This document shows positions 8,801-18,069 of a stretch of 64,000 nt of DNA, in pieces. The notes under the pieces are model-generated. The model was not told the DNA's origin, did no database searches, and saw only the letters and a program-made list of their open reading frames with translations. Where the stretch lies: positions 53,126 to 117,125 of the forward strand of contig NZ_AWEZ01000006.1 in assembly GCF_000468755.1 (NCBI RefSeq), given 5' to 3'. The DNA comes from Olsenella profusa F0195 (GTDB taxonomy: Bacteria; Actinomycetota; Coriobacteriia; Coriobacteriales; Atopobiaceae). Made by a program: the position numbers and the translations under genes. The first letter of the stretch is position 1, and the number at the start of each line of letters is the position of its first letter.

Positions 8801-9220
8801 GTGATCAGGGAACTCTGCAAGGACGAGAAGGTGCTCTCCATCCGCTGCGAGAGGGCAATGCCGGAGGATGCGCCCATTGCGCAGGATCTCATTGACACCA
8901 TCGAGTCCATCGAGGACGGTGCCTGTCTGGCGGCCAACCAGATTGGTGTCACCAAGCAGGTTGTGGCCTACCTGGACGAGGATAAGGGGCCTCACGTGCT
9001 CTACAACCCCCGCGTGGTGATGGGCCTGGGCGCCCAGCGCGTGGAGGAGGGCTGCCTCACGCGTGACGGGACCTCCAAGGTCACGCGCTACGCCAAGGTG
9101 AAGGTGACCTTCGATGACCTTGTGGATGGTGCCTTCAAGCGGCGCACCTACGACTTCGAGGGCTGGACGGCGCAGATGGTCCAGCATATGGTCGACCACT
9201 GCCAGGGCAAGCTGGTGTAG
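8801..9220 (+). CDS. peptide-deformylase-like protein with altered HExxH
   Basis: A 139-residue protein. GACLAANQIG (40-49) and EEGCLT (82-87) match deformylase motifs 1 and 2, including the metal-ligand Cys85. Motif 3 reads HMVDH (129-133) instead of HExDH, so both metal histidines are kept but the catalytic glutamate is methionine. True deformylases remove formyl from nascent N-formylmethionine. This one may be inactive, or belong to a divergent subgroup. The start GTG 8801 has GGAAG upstream; the longer frame from 8714 has no ribosome-binding site. A palindrome GAGGGATCCCTC lies at 8693-8704 in front. Confidence 0.8.
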   Translation: MIRELCKDEKVLSIRCERAMPEDAPIAQDLIDTIESIEDGACLAANQIGVTKQVVAYLDEDKGPHVLYNPRVVMGLGAQRVEEGCLTRDGTSKVTRYAKVKVTFDDLVDGAFKRRTYDFEGWTAQMVQHMVDHCQGKLV

Positions 9221-9319
9221 CGAGGCGCCCGCGGCGCCAACGGCGGGGAGTCCGGCACGAGCGCGCGGACAAGGAATAGAATCAGGGCAGCCACTGCTGG
9301 CGCGATGAAGGAGGACCCT

Positions 9320-10681
9320 ATGCTTGTCAAGGACTACACCCTGCATGGTGAGGGAGCCAACCGCGACTTTGACCTGGTGGTGTATGGCTCCAAGGGTCAG
9401 CCGGTGATCGCCTTCCCCGAGGCCGATGCCTCATGCGTGTGCTGGGAGAACAACGGCATGGTCGCGGCGCTCGCCGACCTCATCGAGGCCGGCACCATCC
9501 AGCTCTTCTGCGTCGACTCCCTCGATGACGAGAGCTGGCATGCGACGGGGGCGCTCGACGAGTATCGCCGTCAGAACCTTGCCGATTGGTTCGACTTCAT
9601 AGAGCATGAGCTGCTTGCCTTCGTGGGCACGACGTCCACCTCTCGTAGGAGGCCCCTTCTCGTGGGGGCGGGCATGGGTGCCATGAACGTTACGGTCGCC
9701 CTGCTACGCAAGCCCGCCGCCTACGCGGGGCTGCTTGCCCTTTCCGGGACCTATGACGTCCGCGCCTTGGTGGGCGACTGGGCGGTGCCTGAGTGGCTTG
9801 CCTTCTCGCCGGTGGACCTTGTCGCCAACCTCGATCCCGCATCCGATGTCGTCAAGGCGCTCAAGGACGGCCAGCTTGCCTTCGTAAGTGGCCAGGAAGG
9901 CAGCGAGACGGGGGCGTGGAGCCAGAGCCTCCTTGAGGAGCGCATGGCTGCGCTTGGCATAGACGCCACCTTCGAGCTGTGGGGCTACGACGTGAGTCAC
10001 GACTGGTGCTGGTGGCAGGAGATGTGCCGCCAGCTCCTGCCGTGCCTGCTCAAGCGCAATGGCCTCGAGCAGCGCAGGCTCACGGCGCGGGTCTCCCGCG
10101 CCGAGGTCGAGGCCCAGCACGCCGAGGAGGTGCTGGCCGCGCGCGAGGCGGAGCTTGCGGTCGTCGAGGCTTCCCTCAGCCAGACCAAGGGCGAGGTAAA
10201 GGTCACCGCTGCCCGTCAGGAGGCGGAGGAGCACGTGGTGCTCGAGCACGAAAGGGAGCTCAAGCGCCTTGCCGACCTCGCCACCGAGGCGTGGGCCGAG
10301 CGCGATCGCATCGCCCAGCTCCTCGCCCATGCCAACGATGCGGGCAACGAGGCACAGGCCAAGGCTGATGCTGCCGCCGAGGCGCTCTCCGAGGCCGAGT
10401 GGATTGCCGGCGAGGCCAAGGGGGCCGCCGAACGTGCCGCGGCCGAACATGCTGCCGCGAAGGAACGGGTGAGGGAGGCTCGCACGGCGGCCCAGGCCGC
10501 CAAGAAGGCCAAGGCCGCTGCCGACAAAGCCTTGGTGGACGTGCAGGCGGAGCTCAAGGCCAAGAAGGAGGCACACACGGCGGCCAAGCCAAAGGCTCGC
10601 AAGGCGTCCGCCAAGGCCACGAAGAAGCCCACGGCGAAGAAGATGGCTGCCAAGCGGTCTGCCGATGCGCCCGCCACGTAG
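9320..10681 (+). CDS. esterase-fold protein without nucleophile, fused to a coiled coil and Lys/Ala-rich tail
   Basis: A 453-residue protein. Residues 1 to about 245 follow the putative-esterase alpha/beta-hydrolase pattern, but the nucleophile elbow GxSxG reads GAGMG (116-120), so serine is replaced by glycine and hydrolysis is unlikely. Residues from about 255 to 410 are an Ala/Glu-rich coiled coil (repeats like AEEVLAAREAELAVVEA). The last 40 residues are rich in Lys, Ala and Thr (AKKPTAKK-type runs), as in histone H1-like tails that bind nucleic acid or polyphosphate. Start ATG 9320 is preceded by AAGGAGG. No signal peptide. Role unknown; a binding or scaffold protein is inferred. Confidence 0.7.
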   Translation: MLVKDYTLHGEGANRDFDLVVYGSKGQPVIAFPEADASCVCWENNGMVAALADLIEAGTIQLFCVDSLDDESWHATGALDEYRRQNLADWFDFIEHELLAFVGTTSTSRRRPLLVGAGMGAMNVTVALLRKPAAYAGLLALSGTYDVRALVGDWAVPEWLAFSPVDLVANLDPASDVVKALKDGQLAFVSGQEGSETGAWSQSLLEERMAALGIDATFELWGYDVSHDWCWWQEMCRQLLPCLLKRNGLEQRRLTARVSRAEVEAQHAEEVLAAREAELAVVEASLSQTKGEVKVTAARQEAEEHVVLEHERELKRLADLATEAWAERDRIAQLLAHANDAGNEAQAKADAAAEALSEAEWIAGEAKGAAERAAAEHAAAKERVREARTAAQAAKKAKAAADKALVDVQAELKAKKEAHTAAKPKARKASAKATKKPTAKKMAAKRSADAPAT

Positions 10682-10725
10682 GGCCACATCACCGGAAAGG
10701 GGCACAGGCCATTCGGATGCCGCGC

Positions 10726-11340
10726 CTATGCCTCCACGTCGTAGCGCACGGCATACTGCGTGAAGATGCGATCGAAGAAGTAGGTGACGCCAAACGTGGC
10801 GTAGATGCGGTGGAGCGGCCCGCCCTCGATGGCGTGCTGTCCCAGTTGAAAGACCTCGTCAAAGGTCCGTCTCGTCCCCTCGTCCTCGCTGGCCGTGACC
10901 ACCACCTTGTGGGCGCCGCTGCGTGCGATGACGTCGTGCTGGCGCTGGGCGAAGGCATTGGACGTGGTGACCACGACCAGAAGGTCGCCCGCACCGAGCG
11001 CCCTGATGCCATTGATGTCCGGGGAGTTCTCGCTCACCATGCGAACGAATCGGCTCTCGGCGTGCATGGCCTGCTGGAACTCCCTCAGGGAGAGCGTGGA
11101 TGCCTCGGTGGCAAAGAGCACCACGTGGGATGCATCGTGCAGCATGCTCACGAGCCGCGCCACCTGGTCGGTGAGGAGCACCCTGTCGATCTGCGTGTAG
11201 ATGGCATCGAGGTCCGCATGGAGGTTGCGGTGCTGACTGCGCTCGGCGCGCACATAGGCAAGGTAGTGCGCACGGAGTTCCTGCTGCTCCTCCTTGCTCA
11301 GGACGCGGTTCTGGGTGATGGAAAAGCCGATCTCGCTCAT
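10726..11340 (-). CDS. SIS-domain protein (RpiR-like sugar-binding half, no HTH)
   Basis: A 204-residue protein with start ATG 11340-11338 behind AAGGAGG. The central part (SHVVLFATEASTLSLREFQQ, then AGDLLVVVTTSNAF) fits a SIS phosphosugar-binding domain as in MurR/RpiR regulators. The usual N-terminal helix-turn-helix of about 75 residues is absent; only about 50 residues of charged helix precede the SIS part. It may act as a sensor partner or be a shortened regulator. It converges with the gene at 9320 and is divergent from proA. Cytoplasmic; the ligand is not predictable. Confidence 0.65.
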   Translation of the reverse strand: MSEIGFSITQNRVLSKEEQQELRAHYLAYVRAERSQHRNLHADLDAIYTQIDRVLLTDQVARLVSMLHDASHVVLFATEASTLSLREFQQAMHAESRFVRMVSENSPDINGIRALGAGDLLVVVTTSNAFAQRQHDVIARSGAHKVVVTASEDEGTRRTFDEVFQLGQHAIEGGPLHRIYATFGVTYFFDRIFTQYAVRYDVEA

Positions 11341-11456
11341 GGAGGCCTCCTTGTGCGGTGCCGTGTTGCACCTTGTCGCCGATCCCATTGTAGGAGTTGT
11401 GCACCTGTCGCAGCGAGGCTATCCTGAGGAAGAGTCGCACGTGAGAAAGGTATGGT

Positions 11457-12746
11457 ATGGCCACGCAACCCATCCGTGACGTCGCCGCCCGCATGAGGCT
11501 CGAGAGTCCCGCCATGGCGGCCTCTCCCGTCGAGACGCGCAATGCCGCGCTTGTCCGCATCAAGCAGGCGCTCCTGGCCTCCCAGGACGACGTCTTTGCC
11601 GCCAATGCCCATGACCTCGAGCGTGCCCGGCGGGGCGCTGTCGCCCCCGCCGTCATCAAACGCCTGCGCTTCGGTGAGCACAAGCTGGCGGACGTGGTCG
11701 CTGGGCTTGACAGCCTGAGGGGGCTGCCCGATCCGCTCGGGCGCACGCTGCTCTCCCGTGAGCTGGACGAGGGTCTCACGCTCACGCGCGTGAGCTGTCC
11801 CATCGGCGTGATCGGCGTCATGTTCGAGGCGCGGCCCGACGCGCTCGTGCAGATTGCCTCGCTCTGCATCAAGAGCGGCAACGTGGCCATCCTCAAGGGC
11901 GGATCCGAGACGGCCGAGACCAACCGTGTGATCTTCGGCCTCGTGCATGCGGCGGCGGTCGGGGCGGGCCTCCCCGCAAGCTGTCTCTTCCAGGCCGAGG
12001 CCCACAGCGAGATCGACGAGCTGCTCGCTTGCTATGGCCTCGTTGACCTGCTCATCCCACGCGGCTCCAACGCCTTCGTGCGCCACATCATGGACAACAC
12101 CAAGATTCCCGTGATGGGCCATGCCGATGGCATCTGCCACATCTACGTGGATGCGGCAGCGGACGTGGAGCGTGCCGTGCCCCTGTGCGTGGACGCCAAG
12201 TGCCAATACACCGCGGCCTGCAACGCGGTGGAGACCCTCCTCGTGCATGCCGACGCTGCCGAGCGCTTCCTGCCCGCCCTCGCCGCGGCCTACGATGCGG
12301 CGGGCGTGGAGATGCGCGGCGACGAGCGCACGCGAGCCCTCATCCCCTGCGCGCCCGCCACGAGCGAGGACTGGGACAGCGAGTACCTGGCGCCCATCAT
12401 CTCCATCAAGGTGGTGGACTCGCTGGACGAGGCCATCGCCCACATCAACCGTCATGGCTCCCATCACACGGACGCCATCCTCACCGAGGACGCGGTGGCG
12501 GCCGGGCGCTTCATGGATCTGGTGGATTCCGCCGGCGTGTACCAGAACGCCTCCACGCGCTTTGCCGACGGCTTCCGCTACGGCTTTGGCGCCGAGGTGG
12601 GCATCTCCACGAGCAAGCTGCATGCGCGTGGTCCCGTGGGGCTGGATGGTCTCGTGACCTACAAGTACAGGCTGCGCGGCCATGGCCAAGTCGTGGGCGA
12701 CTATGCCGAGGGCAGACGTCAGTTCCACTTCAGGGACCTGGCGTAG
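11457..12746 (+). CDS. proA: glutamate-5-semialdehyde dehydrogenase (gamma-glutamyl phosphate reductase)
   Basis: A 429-residue aldehyde-dehydrogenase-superfamily enzyme that reduces gamma-glutamyl phosphate with NADPH, the second step of proline synthesis. The catalytic Cys255 sits in YTAACNAVET. The signatures GVIGVMFEARPDA (117-129) and the PRGSNAFVRHI stretch are characteristic of ProA. The length is typical. GAGAAAGGT lies just before the ATG. No proB neighbour is visible, so glutamate 5-kinase is elsewhere. Confidence 0.95.
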   Translation: MATQPIRDVAARMRLESPAMAASPVETRNAALVRIKQALLASQDDVFAANAHDLERARRGAVAPAVIKRLRFGEHKLADVVAGLDSLRGLPDPLGRTLLSRELDEGLTLTRVSCPIGVIGVMFEARPDALVQIASLCIKSGNVAILKGGSETAETNRVIFGLVHAAAVGAGLPASCLFQAEAHSEIDELLACYGLVDLLIPRGSNAFVRHIMDNTKIPVMGHADGICHIYVDAAADVERAVPLCVDAKCQYTAACNAVETLLVHADAAERFLPALAAAYDAAGVEMRGDERTRALIPCAPATSEDWDSEYLAPIISIKVVDSLDEAIAHINRHGSHHTDAILTEDAVAAGRFMDLVDSAGVYQNASTRFADGFRYGFGAEVGISTSKLHARGPVGLDGLVTYKYRLRGHGQVVGDYAEGRRQFHFRDLA

Positions 12747-12771
12747 GGACGCCGCGGCCCCACGTGCGGGA

Positions 12772-13644
12772 CTATCGGGTCAGGCGCTCGCGCACCTCCT
12801 CGAGGAGCCTGCGGTAGTCGGAGAGGCGTGCCTGCGGGAACGCCCGCAGCACGCGCCGTTCCTGGTCGCTCAGCATCCCGGCGAACGTCCTGGCGAGCTC
12901 GTCAAGCGAGGGCAGGCTGGGCCATCTGGCTGCCTCGCGCAGGCTGGGGAGCGGGGAGAGCTGCCGTGTGGTGGCGTGCACCCGGGCGGCGGCGCCCTCC
13001 ACATAGGCGCGGATGCGTCCCCTGATCAGCTCGTCCATGTCCGGCGTGGTGAGCGCGGGCAGGCCCTCGCGCAGGCTCGCCAGTCTTAGCAGGCTCTCCT
13101 CGCGCAGGTAGTCCATCTTCTGGCGCAGCCCCGCCATGCCCGTCACGGTGATGGCGGCATCCGTGGCAAAGAGGGCCAGGCTTGCCGCGCCCACCAGCTT
13201 GAGCAGGGGATGCGGCAGGCCCTCGAGGGCGTCCAGCAGGTATGGGTTGACCAGCACCACGGCCACGCAGCAGGCACCGAACTCGGCGAAGCCGCCGATC
13301 CAGACGCGCCCGTTGATGTTGAGGGGCTTGTCGGAGTAGTCCCACCAGCGCGCATGGTAGGCGCGCTCCATGGCCCAGGACGTCACGTACTCCAGCCCGC
13401 AGCTCGCGAGGCCACCAGCACAGAACACCATTCCCAACCTGTCCAGCCCGGAGAGCCCGAGGGCCGCGATCATGGCCCCACAGCCGTAGATGGGGATGTA
13501 GGGCCCGTTGAGGAAGCCACGATTGATGGGGCGACCGACGTGGAGGGAGCAGTAGGTGCTCTCGATGACCCAGCCGCACATGCTGTAGGCAAGGAAGAGC
13601 AGCCAGAGGAGGTCAGGCTGCGTCAGAGGGCTGCCGTCCGGCAC
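12772..13644 (-). CDS. PF06541-type multi-pass membrane protein (putative ABC transporter permease family)
   Basis: About 290 residues. The N-terminal half has several hydrophobic helices, and LFLAYSMCGWVIESTYCSL followed by NRGFLNGPYIPIYGCGA is the pattern of PF06541, a family common in Firmicutes and Coriobacteriia whose transport role has not been shown. The C-terminal 110 residues are soluble and Arg/Leu-rich. The start is uncertain: GTG 13644 has GGGAGAGGGG at good spacing, while GTG 13665 is an alternative. Either start overlaps the preceding HD gene, so translation is probably coupled. It is last in icd - HD protein - this gene. Confidence 0.75.
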   Translation of the reverse strand: MPDGSPLTQPDLLWLLFLAYSMCGWVIESTYCSLHVGRPINRGFLNGPYIPIYGCGAMIAALGLSGLDRLGMVFCAGGLASCGLEYVTSWAMERAYHARWWDYSDKPLNINGRVWIGGFAEFGACCVAVVLVNPYLLDALEGLPHPLLKLVGAASLALFATDAAITVTGMAGLRQKMDYLREESLLRLASLREGLPALTTPDMDELIRGRIRAYVEGAAARVHATTRQLSPLPSLREAARWPSLPSLDELARTFAGMLSDQERRVLRAFPQARLSDYRRLLEEVRERLTR

Positions 13645-14155
13645 GGCGTGCGTCCCCTCTCCCACGAAGGCGCCGCACGAGGCCCCGCGCCGTCTCGCGG
13701 GTGGCGACGTACTTGTCCGCCATGCAGAGCAGCCAGGCCTCGCGACAGGTGGGTGGCACCGGCGTGAGCGGGAACATGTGGCGCAGGATCATGTTCCCCT
13801 CGATGGCCGTGAGGGCAAAGTCGCGTCGCGCGTTCTCATAGGCGGTGCGAGGATGCCTGAAGCCATGCAGGCGGTGCGCGGGGTCGCTCTCATGCCAGTC
13901 GTAGAGGAAGTAGTCGTGCAGGAGCGCCCCACGCAGGAGGTCGCGCTCGTGCACGGGGACGCGCAGGCGGCATGCCAGGGAGACGCAGGCGTGCGTGACG
14001 GCGACGGAATGCCTGAAGACCGAGGTGGTGCCATGCTGCATGCAGCGACGCTCGATGGCGATGCCCTCGGAGGCGAGGATGTCCATGCAGTGGCGCTCCA
14101 TCAGGCCTTGGATGGAGCGACCAGCTGCAAGAGGCGTCCTGCGAGGAATTGGCAT
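13613..14155 (-). CDS. HD-domain phosphohydrolase family protein
   Basis: A 180-residue protein. The segments VFRHSVAVTHACVSLA and LLHDYFLYDWHE place the H...HD metal site of the HD superfamily; FRHPRTAYENA and a later ADKYVAT complete it. Members hydrolyse phosphomonoesters or nucleotides; the substrate here is unknown. Start ATG 14155-14153 is preceded by CAGGAGG with eight bases spacing. It lies 28 bases after icd on the same strand and its 3' end overlaps the PF06541 gene. The C-terminus is Arg-rich because it is read through that overlap. Confidence 0.75.
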   Translation of the reverse strand: MPIPRRTPLAAGRSIQGLMERHCMDILASEGIAIERRCMQHGTTSVFRHSVAVTHACVSLACRLRVPVHERDLLRGALLHDYFLYDWHESDPAHRLHGFRHPRTAYENARRDFALTAIEGNMILRHMFPLTPVPPTCREAWLLCMADKYVATRETARGLVRRLRGRGDARRAGRQPSDAA

Positions 14156-14183
14156 GGGCGTGGGCCTCCTGTGGCCCTGCGGG

Positions 14184-15392
14184 CTAGGCCCTCAGGCGCT
14201 CCGCGATGGCCAGGATGAACTCCTCGGTGCCCAGCGTCTGGGGGCGGGGGAGCGTGGTGATGCGCGCGAGGTCGCCCGTCATCCGTCCGGCCTCGATCGT
14301 GGCGATCGTGGCGGCCTCGAGACGGTCGGCAAAGTCCACGAGCTCGGGCGTCCCGTCCAGCTCGCCGCGCTTGCGGAGCGCTCCCGACCAGGCGAAGATC
14401 GTGGCGACGGAGTTGGTGGAGGTTGGCTCGCCCTTGAGGTGGCGGTAGTAGTGGCGCTGCACCGTGCCGTGGGCCGCCTCGTACTCGTAGTAGCCATGGG
14501 GTGAGACCAGCACCGACGTCATCATGGCGAGGCTGCCGAAGGCGGAGGAGAGCATGTCGCTCATCACATCGCCATCGTAGTTCTTGCAGGCCCAGATGAA
14601 GCCGCCCTCGCTGCGCATGACGCGGGCCACGGCGTCGTCGATGAGGGTGTAGAAGTACTCGATGCCCGCCTGATCGAAGCGTGCCTGGTAGTCCGTTGCA
14701 TAGACGTCCGCAAAGATGTCCTTGAAGCGGTGGTCGTAGGTCTTGGAGATGGTGTCCTTGGTGGCAAACCAGAGGTCCTGCCCGGTGGAGAGGGCGTACT
14801 CGAAGCAGCTGCGCGCGAAGCTCTCGATGGAGGCATCGAGGTTGTGCATGCCCTGGATGACGCCGGGCCCCTCGAAGCGGTGGATGAGCTCGCGGGTCTC
14901 GCTGCCGTCCTCGGCCGTGAACACGAGCTCGGCCGTGCCGGCTCTGGGTATGCGCATCTCGCTGTTGCGATACACGTCGCCGTAGGCGTGGCGCGCGATG
15001 GTGATGGGCCGCCTCCAGCTGCGTACCTGTGGCTCGATGCCCCTGACCTGGATGGGTGCGCGGAACACGGTGCCGTCGAGCAGGGCGCGGATGGTGCCGT
15101 TGGGGCTCTTCCACATCCTCTTGAGGCCGTACTCGCTCACGCGCGCGGCATTGGGCGTGATGGTGGCGCACTTCACGGCCACGCCCAGGCGTCGCGTCGC
15201 CTCGGCGGAGTCGATGGTCACCTGGTCATCCGTCTCGTCGCGATGCTTGAGGCCCAGATCGAAGTACTCGGTCCTGAGATCGACGAAGGGGCAGATGAGG
15301 TCGTCCTTTATCATCTGCCAGATGATCCGGGTCATCTCGTCGCCGTCCATCTCAACGAGCGCGGTCTTCATCTGGACTTTGGGTTCTGCCAT
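14184..15392 (-). CDS. icd: isocitrate dehydrogenase, NADP-dependent, eukaryotic-like type II
   Basis: A 402-residue protein. It oxidises isocitrate to 2-oxoglutarate. Sequence hallmarks of the homodimeric type II enzyme are visible: [20 protein letters not shown] at the N-terminus, [15 protein letters not shown], the substrate-binding [16 protein letters not shown], and [19 protein letters not shown] with the metal-binding aspartates. [10 protein letters not shown] is the NADP-side motif. In an anaerobe this enzyme usually serves glutamate synthesis rather than a full TCA cycle (inference). It begins a minus-strand operon with the HD and PF06541 genes. Confidence 0.95.
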   Translation of the reverse strand: MAEPKVQMKTALVEMDGDEMTRIIWQMIKDDLICPFVDLRTEYFDLGLKHRDETDDQVTIDSAEATRRLGVAVKCATITPNAARVSEYGLKRMWKSPNGTIRALLDGTVFRAPIQVRGIEPQVRSWRRPITIARHAYGDVYRNSEMRIPRAGTAELVFTAEDGSETRELIHRFEGPGVIQGMHNLDASIESFARSCFEYALSTGQDLWFATKDTISKTYDHRFKDIFADVYATDYQARFDQAGIEYFYTLIDDAVARVMRSEGGFIWACKNYDGDVMSDMLSSAFGSLAMMTSVLVSPHGYYEYEAAHGTVQRHYYRHLKGEPTSTNSVATIFAWSGALRKRGELDGTPELVDFADRLEAATIATIEAGRMTGDLARITTLPRPQTLGTEEFILAIAERLRA

Positions 15393-15702
15393 GCATGCCT
15401 CCCTGATGATACGTGTACCCCCATGATACTTGAGGAACCCGCCCCCGCCTCATGTGGATACGCCTTGGCAACGAAGGGGGCATCGGCGTCTCAAGCGCCG
15501 ATGTATGCATAGTGGGGGTCGGCTCTACGAAAGGCGCTCGCCTACAGGGTGCGTTTCCGTCACATTCGACGAGGCAATCCTGGGCAGATGTCGGCGCGCG
15601 GAACGCAGGCGTACACCTTGGATTGCCCACCAACGCATGGCTATGCATGCGCGCATTGCTAGAATGGGAGACAGGGTAATCCTCGCGAGGAAGGCAGCTC
15701 CC
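15393..15702. other. divergent intergenic region icd / phosphofructokinase
   Basis: 310 bases between divergent genes with no supported ORF. A TAGAAT at 15660-15665 could be a -10 element for the plus-strand gene, but no -35 element at proper spacing was recognised. No riboswitch or strong palindrome was seen. Confidence 0.4.
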
Positions 15703-16632
15703 ATGATTTACACGGTTACGCTCAACCCGGCACTCGACAAGACGGCAACGGTCGAGAACCTCCGTCTCGACTTCGTCAATCGCATCAGCGAGCTGCGCGT
15801 CGATCCAGGTGGCAAGGGCATCAACGTCTCCAAGGTCGTCAAGGAGCTGGGTGGCACCTCGGTTGCCTATGCGCTCCTGGCGGGCAACACGGGTGCGACC
15901 ATCAAGAACATGCTTGACGAGCTTGGCGTCAGCTGCGAGGTGCTCGAGGTCCCGGGAGAGACGCGCGCCAACCTCAAGATCAAGGATCCCATCAACAAGA
16001 CGAACACGGATATCAACGAGCCCGGTCCGGAGGTGACGGACGAGCAGCTGAACGGCATGCTTGAGCGGCTCGCCGCCAAGGTTGGCACGGGCGACATCGT
16101 GGTGCTCTCGGGCTCGCTGCCGCGCGGTGCCGCCACGGGCACCTACAGGACGTGGGTCACGGCCCTCAAGGCCGCAGGTGCCAGGGTCTACCTGGATGCC
16201 GATGGCGACAAGCTCGCGGCAGGCATCGAGGCCAAGCCCGACCTCATCAAGCCCAACGAGATCGAGCTCGGTGCCATGTTCGGCCGCACGCTCGATGCGG
16301 ACGGGGAGGTCGCGTCCGCCGCCCGCGAGCTCATCGACGGGGGGCTTGATCGCGTGATGGTCTCCATGGGCGGTGCCGGGGCCCTCTATGTGACCAAGGA
16401 CGTGACGGTGAAGGCCAGTCCCGTGAAGGTGAGGGTGGGCTCCACCGTCGGTGCGGGCGACTCCGTGGTGGCGGCGCTTGCCTATGCGGAGGATACGGGC
16501 TTGGGCCTGGAGGAGACCATGAGGCTCGCCATGGCCACGGGCGCCGCCAACGTGATGCAGTCCGGGACGCAGGCCGCCCCGCGCGACCTGATCGACTCCC
16601 TCGTGGACAAGGTGCAGGTCACGCAGCTGTAG
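15703..16632 (+). CDS. fruK: 1-phosphofructokinase family kinase
   Basis: A 309-residue PfkB-family kinase. MIYTVTLNPALDKT is the standard start of FruK/LacC-type enzymes. PGGKGINVSK (35-44) binds the sugar, and GAGDS (250-254, catalytic Asp253) is the PfkB signature 2. It phosphorylates fructose 1-phosphate, or possibly tagatose 6-phosphate, at the expense of ATP. The start ATG 15703 has GAGGAAGG upstream; the long in-frame extension to 15430 is not coding-like. No PTS fructose transporter or DeoR regulator is adjacent, unlike classic fru operons, so the exact substrate is inferred. Confidence 0.85.
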   Translation: MIYTVTLNPALDKTATVENLRLDFVNRISELRVDPGGKGINVSKVVKELGGTSVAYALLAGNTGATIKNMLDELGVSCEVLEVPGETRANLKIKDPINKTNTDINEPGPEVTDEQLNGMLERLAAKVGTGDIVVLSGSLPRGAATGTYRTWVTALKAAGARVYLDADGDKLAAGIEAKPDLIKPNEIELGAMFGRTLDADGEVASAARELIDGGLDRVMVSMGGAGALYVTKDVTVKASPVKVRVGSTVGAGDSVVAALAYAEDTGLGLEETMRLAMATGAANVMQSGTQAAPRDLIDSLVDKVQVTQL

Positions 16633-16972
16633 GTGCCTGAGAGTCCCCACCTGCGGGAGGGGTGGGAATCGATGCCCTGACGGGGCGCCTGCGCCTGGCG
16701 CGCGCCGACAAGCCAGGCGGGTCGCCCGGGAGCGACCACAGCCTCGGTGGCGGCCAGCGCGGCAAGCCCTCCGAGGCAGGAGGCCCATGGGCCAATGACT
16801 GCGTGACGCACGAGCCCTCATCCAAGGTTTCGAGAGAGGGCTCGTCCCTGCGGAGCACCTCCCGCCGGAAGTCCTGGGGAAGGTCCTGCGGCAGGTGCCC
16901 TGCCGCCCCGAGCTCCTAGGAGAGCAGCCGATAGAAGTACAGGCGGTCTTCTGGTGTGATATGCGGCACGGG
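16633..16972. other. intergenic region with possible gene remnant on the minus strand
   Basis: A 6-bp-stem hairpin (CCCACC 16646-16651 / GGTGGG 16661-16666) follows the kinase gene without a T-run. On the minus strand, directly after the hydrolase stop, a frame reads ITPEDRLYFYRLLS, a stop, then LPQDLPQDFRREVLRRDEPS. This is coding-like and could be the decayed end of a small protein. No family was recognised. Confidence 0.3.
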
Positions 16973-17992
16973 CTATCGGGTCTCCTGCACGCCGGCGTGG
17001 ATGATGCTGGCAATCTGCCGGACGGCATTCCGTGCCTCCGGGATGAGGGCAAGCGGCCACTCGTGCGAGAGGCCCTCTCCCGTGACGAGGCGGTGTGTCA
17101 CGCCGGCCTTCTCCAGCAGCTGGTCCCATGTGGCGCAGTCGGGGTAGAGGATCTCGCGCGCGCCCACAAAGGTGGTCACGTTGCGCAGGACGGAGACGTC
17201 ACCGTTGATGGGGCTCAGGCGTGGCGAGGAGATGTCGTCCCCGTCGGCCCAGAGGTCCCCTGCCTGTGCCAGTCCCCAGGGGGCCAGCGATGGGTCGCGG
17301 TCAAAGTAGTCGCTGATTGCGTCGTTGCGCAGGGAGAGGTCAAGCTCCGGCGAGATCAACACGAGCTGGCCAGGCTGGGGCAGCTGGTAGTGCTTGAGCG
17401 CCTCCACGATGCCCGCGGCAAGCCCGCCGCCCGACGAGCTGCCCACCAGGGAGAGATCGTCCGCCCCGTAGCGGTTGACCATACCCTCGTACAAGTCTAT
17501 GAGCAGCGAGTACGCCTCATCGTAGTCGTGCGCTGGCGCCAGGGGATAGATGGGCACGCACACCTCCGCGCCGCTGAGGCGGCAGAGCCTATCGGCAAAG
17601 AGCCAATCGATGGGGCGCATCTGGGTGAGATAGTCACCGCCATGCAGGAAGAGCACGGCCCGCGTGTTCTTGCCGGTGGTTCCCAGGTGGTACGTCCTCA
17701 TGCCATCGCGCGTCTCCTCGAAGACGAGCGACTTGATGGGCAGCCACGAGGGGATGGCATATTCCTGCTCGTTCCGGACGCGGTTGCGCGCGACGTAGTC
17801 CTCGAAGCGCTCCAGGTCGTCACCGAGGAGGTTCTTGCGGGAGCCCGTGGCCCGCCGACCGACCTCCCACAGGCTCGCGACGCCGGTGCGGTGCCATCTG
17901 AGACGCGAGAGCGCCTCGAACCCCACTACCGTGCCCGTGGCGATGACCGCAGCGGCTGCGGCTTTGATGAGAGACCTTGTCGACCTGTCCAT
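16973..17992 (-). CDS. membrane-anchored alpha/beta hydrolase (HSL/acetyl-esterase type)
   Basis: A 339-residue protein. A hydrophobic segment at residues 8-26 after a basic start suggests an N-terminal membrane anchor. The oxyanion-hole motif HGGDY (117-121) and the nucleophile elbow GSSSGG (184-189, Ser186) place it in the hormone-sensitive-lipase/alpha-beta-hydrolase-3 family. The late SHEWPL segment supplies the catalytic histidine. It probably cleaves carboxylesters or short acyl groups; the substrate is unknown. The start at ATG 17992-17990 is chosen because GGAGG lies at the right distance; the extension to 18073 lacks one. Separate from trmB by 77 bases. Confidence 0.82.
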   Translation of the reverse strand: MDRSTRSLIKAAAAAVIATGTVVGFEALSRLRWHRTGVASLWEVGRRATGSRKNLLGDDLERFEDYVARNRVRNEQEYAIPSWLPIKSLVFEETRDGMRTYHLGTTGKNTRAVLFLHGGDYLTQMRPIDWLFADRLCRLSGAEVCVPIYPLAPAHDYDEAYSLLIDLYEGMVNRYGADDLSLVGSSSGGGLAAGIVEALKHYQLPQPGQLVLISPELDLSLRNDAISDYFDRDPSLAPWGLAQAGDLWADGDDISSPRLSPINGDVSVLRNVTTFVGAREILYPDCATWDQLLEKAGVTHRLVTGEGLSHEWPLALIPEARNAVRQIASIIHAGVQETR

Positions 17993-18069
17993 GGTGCCTC
18001 CATTCCCGTGACGCGGTCGCGTCGCACGTATTCCCTCCAGTCTACTCTGAGTGGGGCACGCCAACCTCC

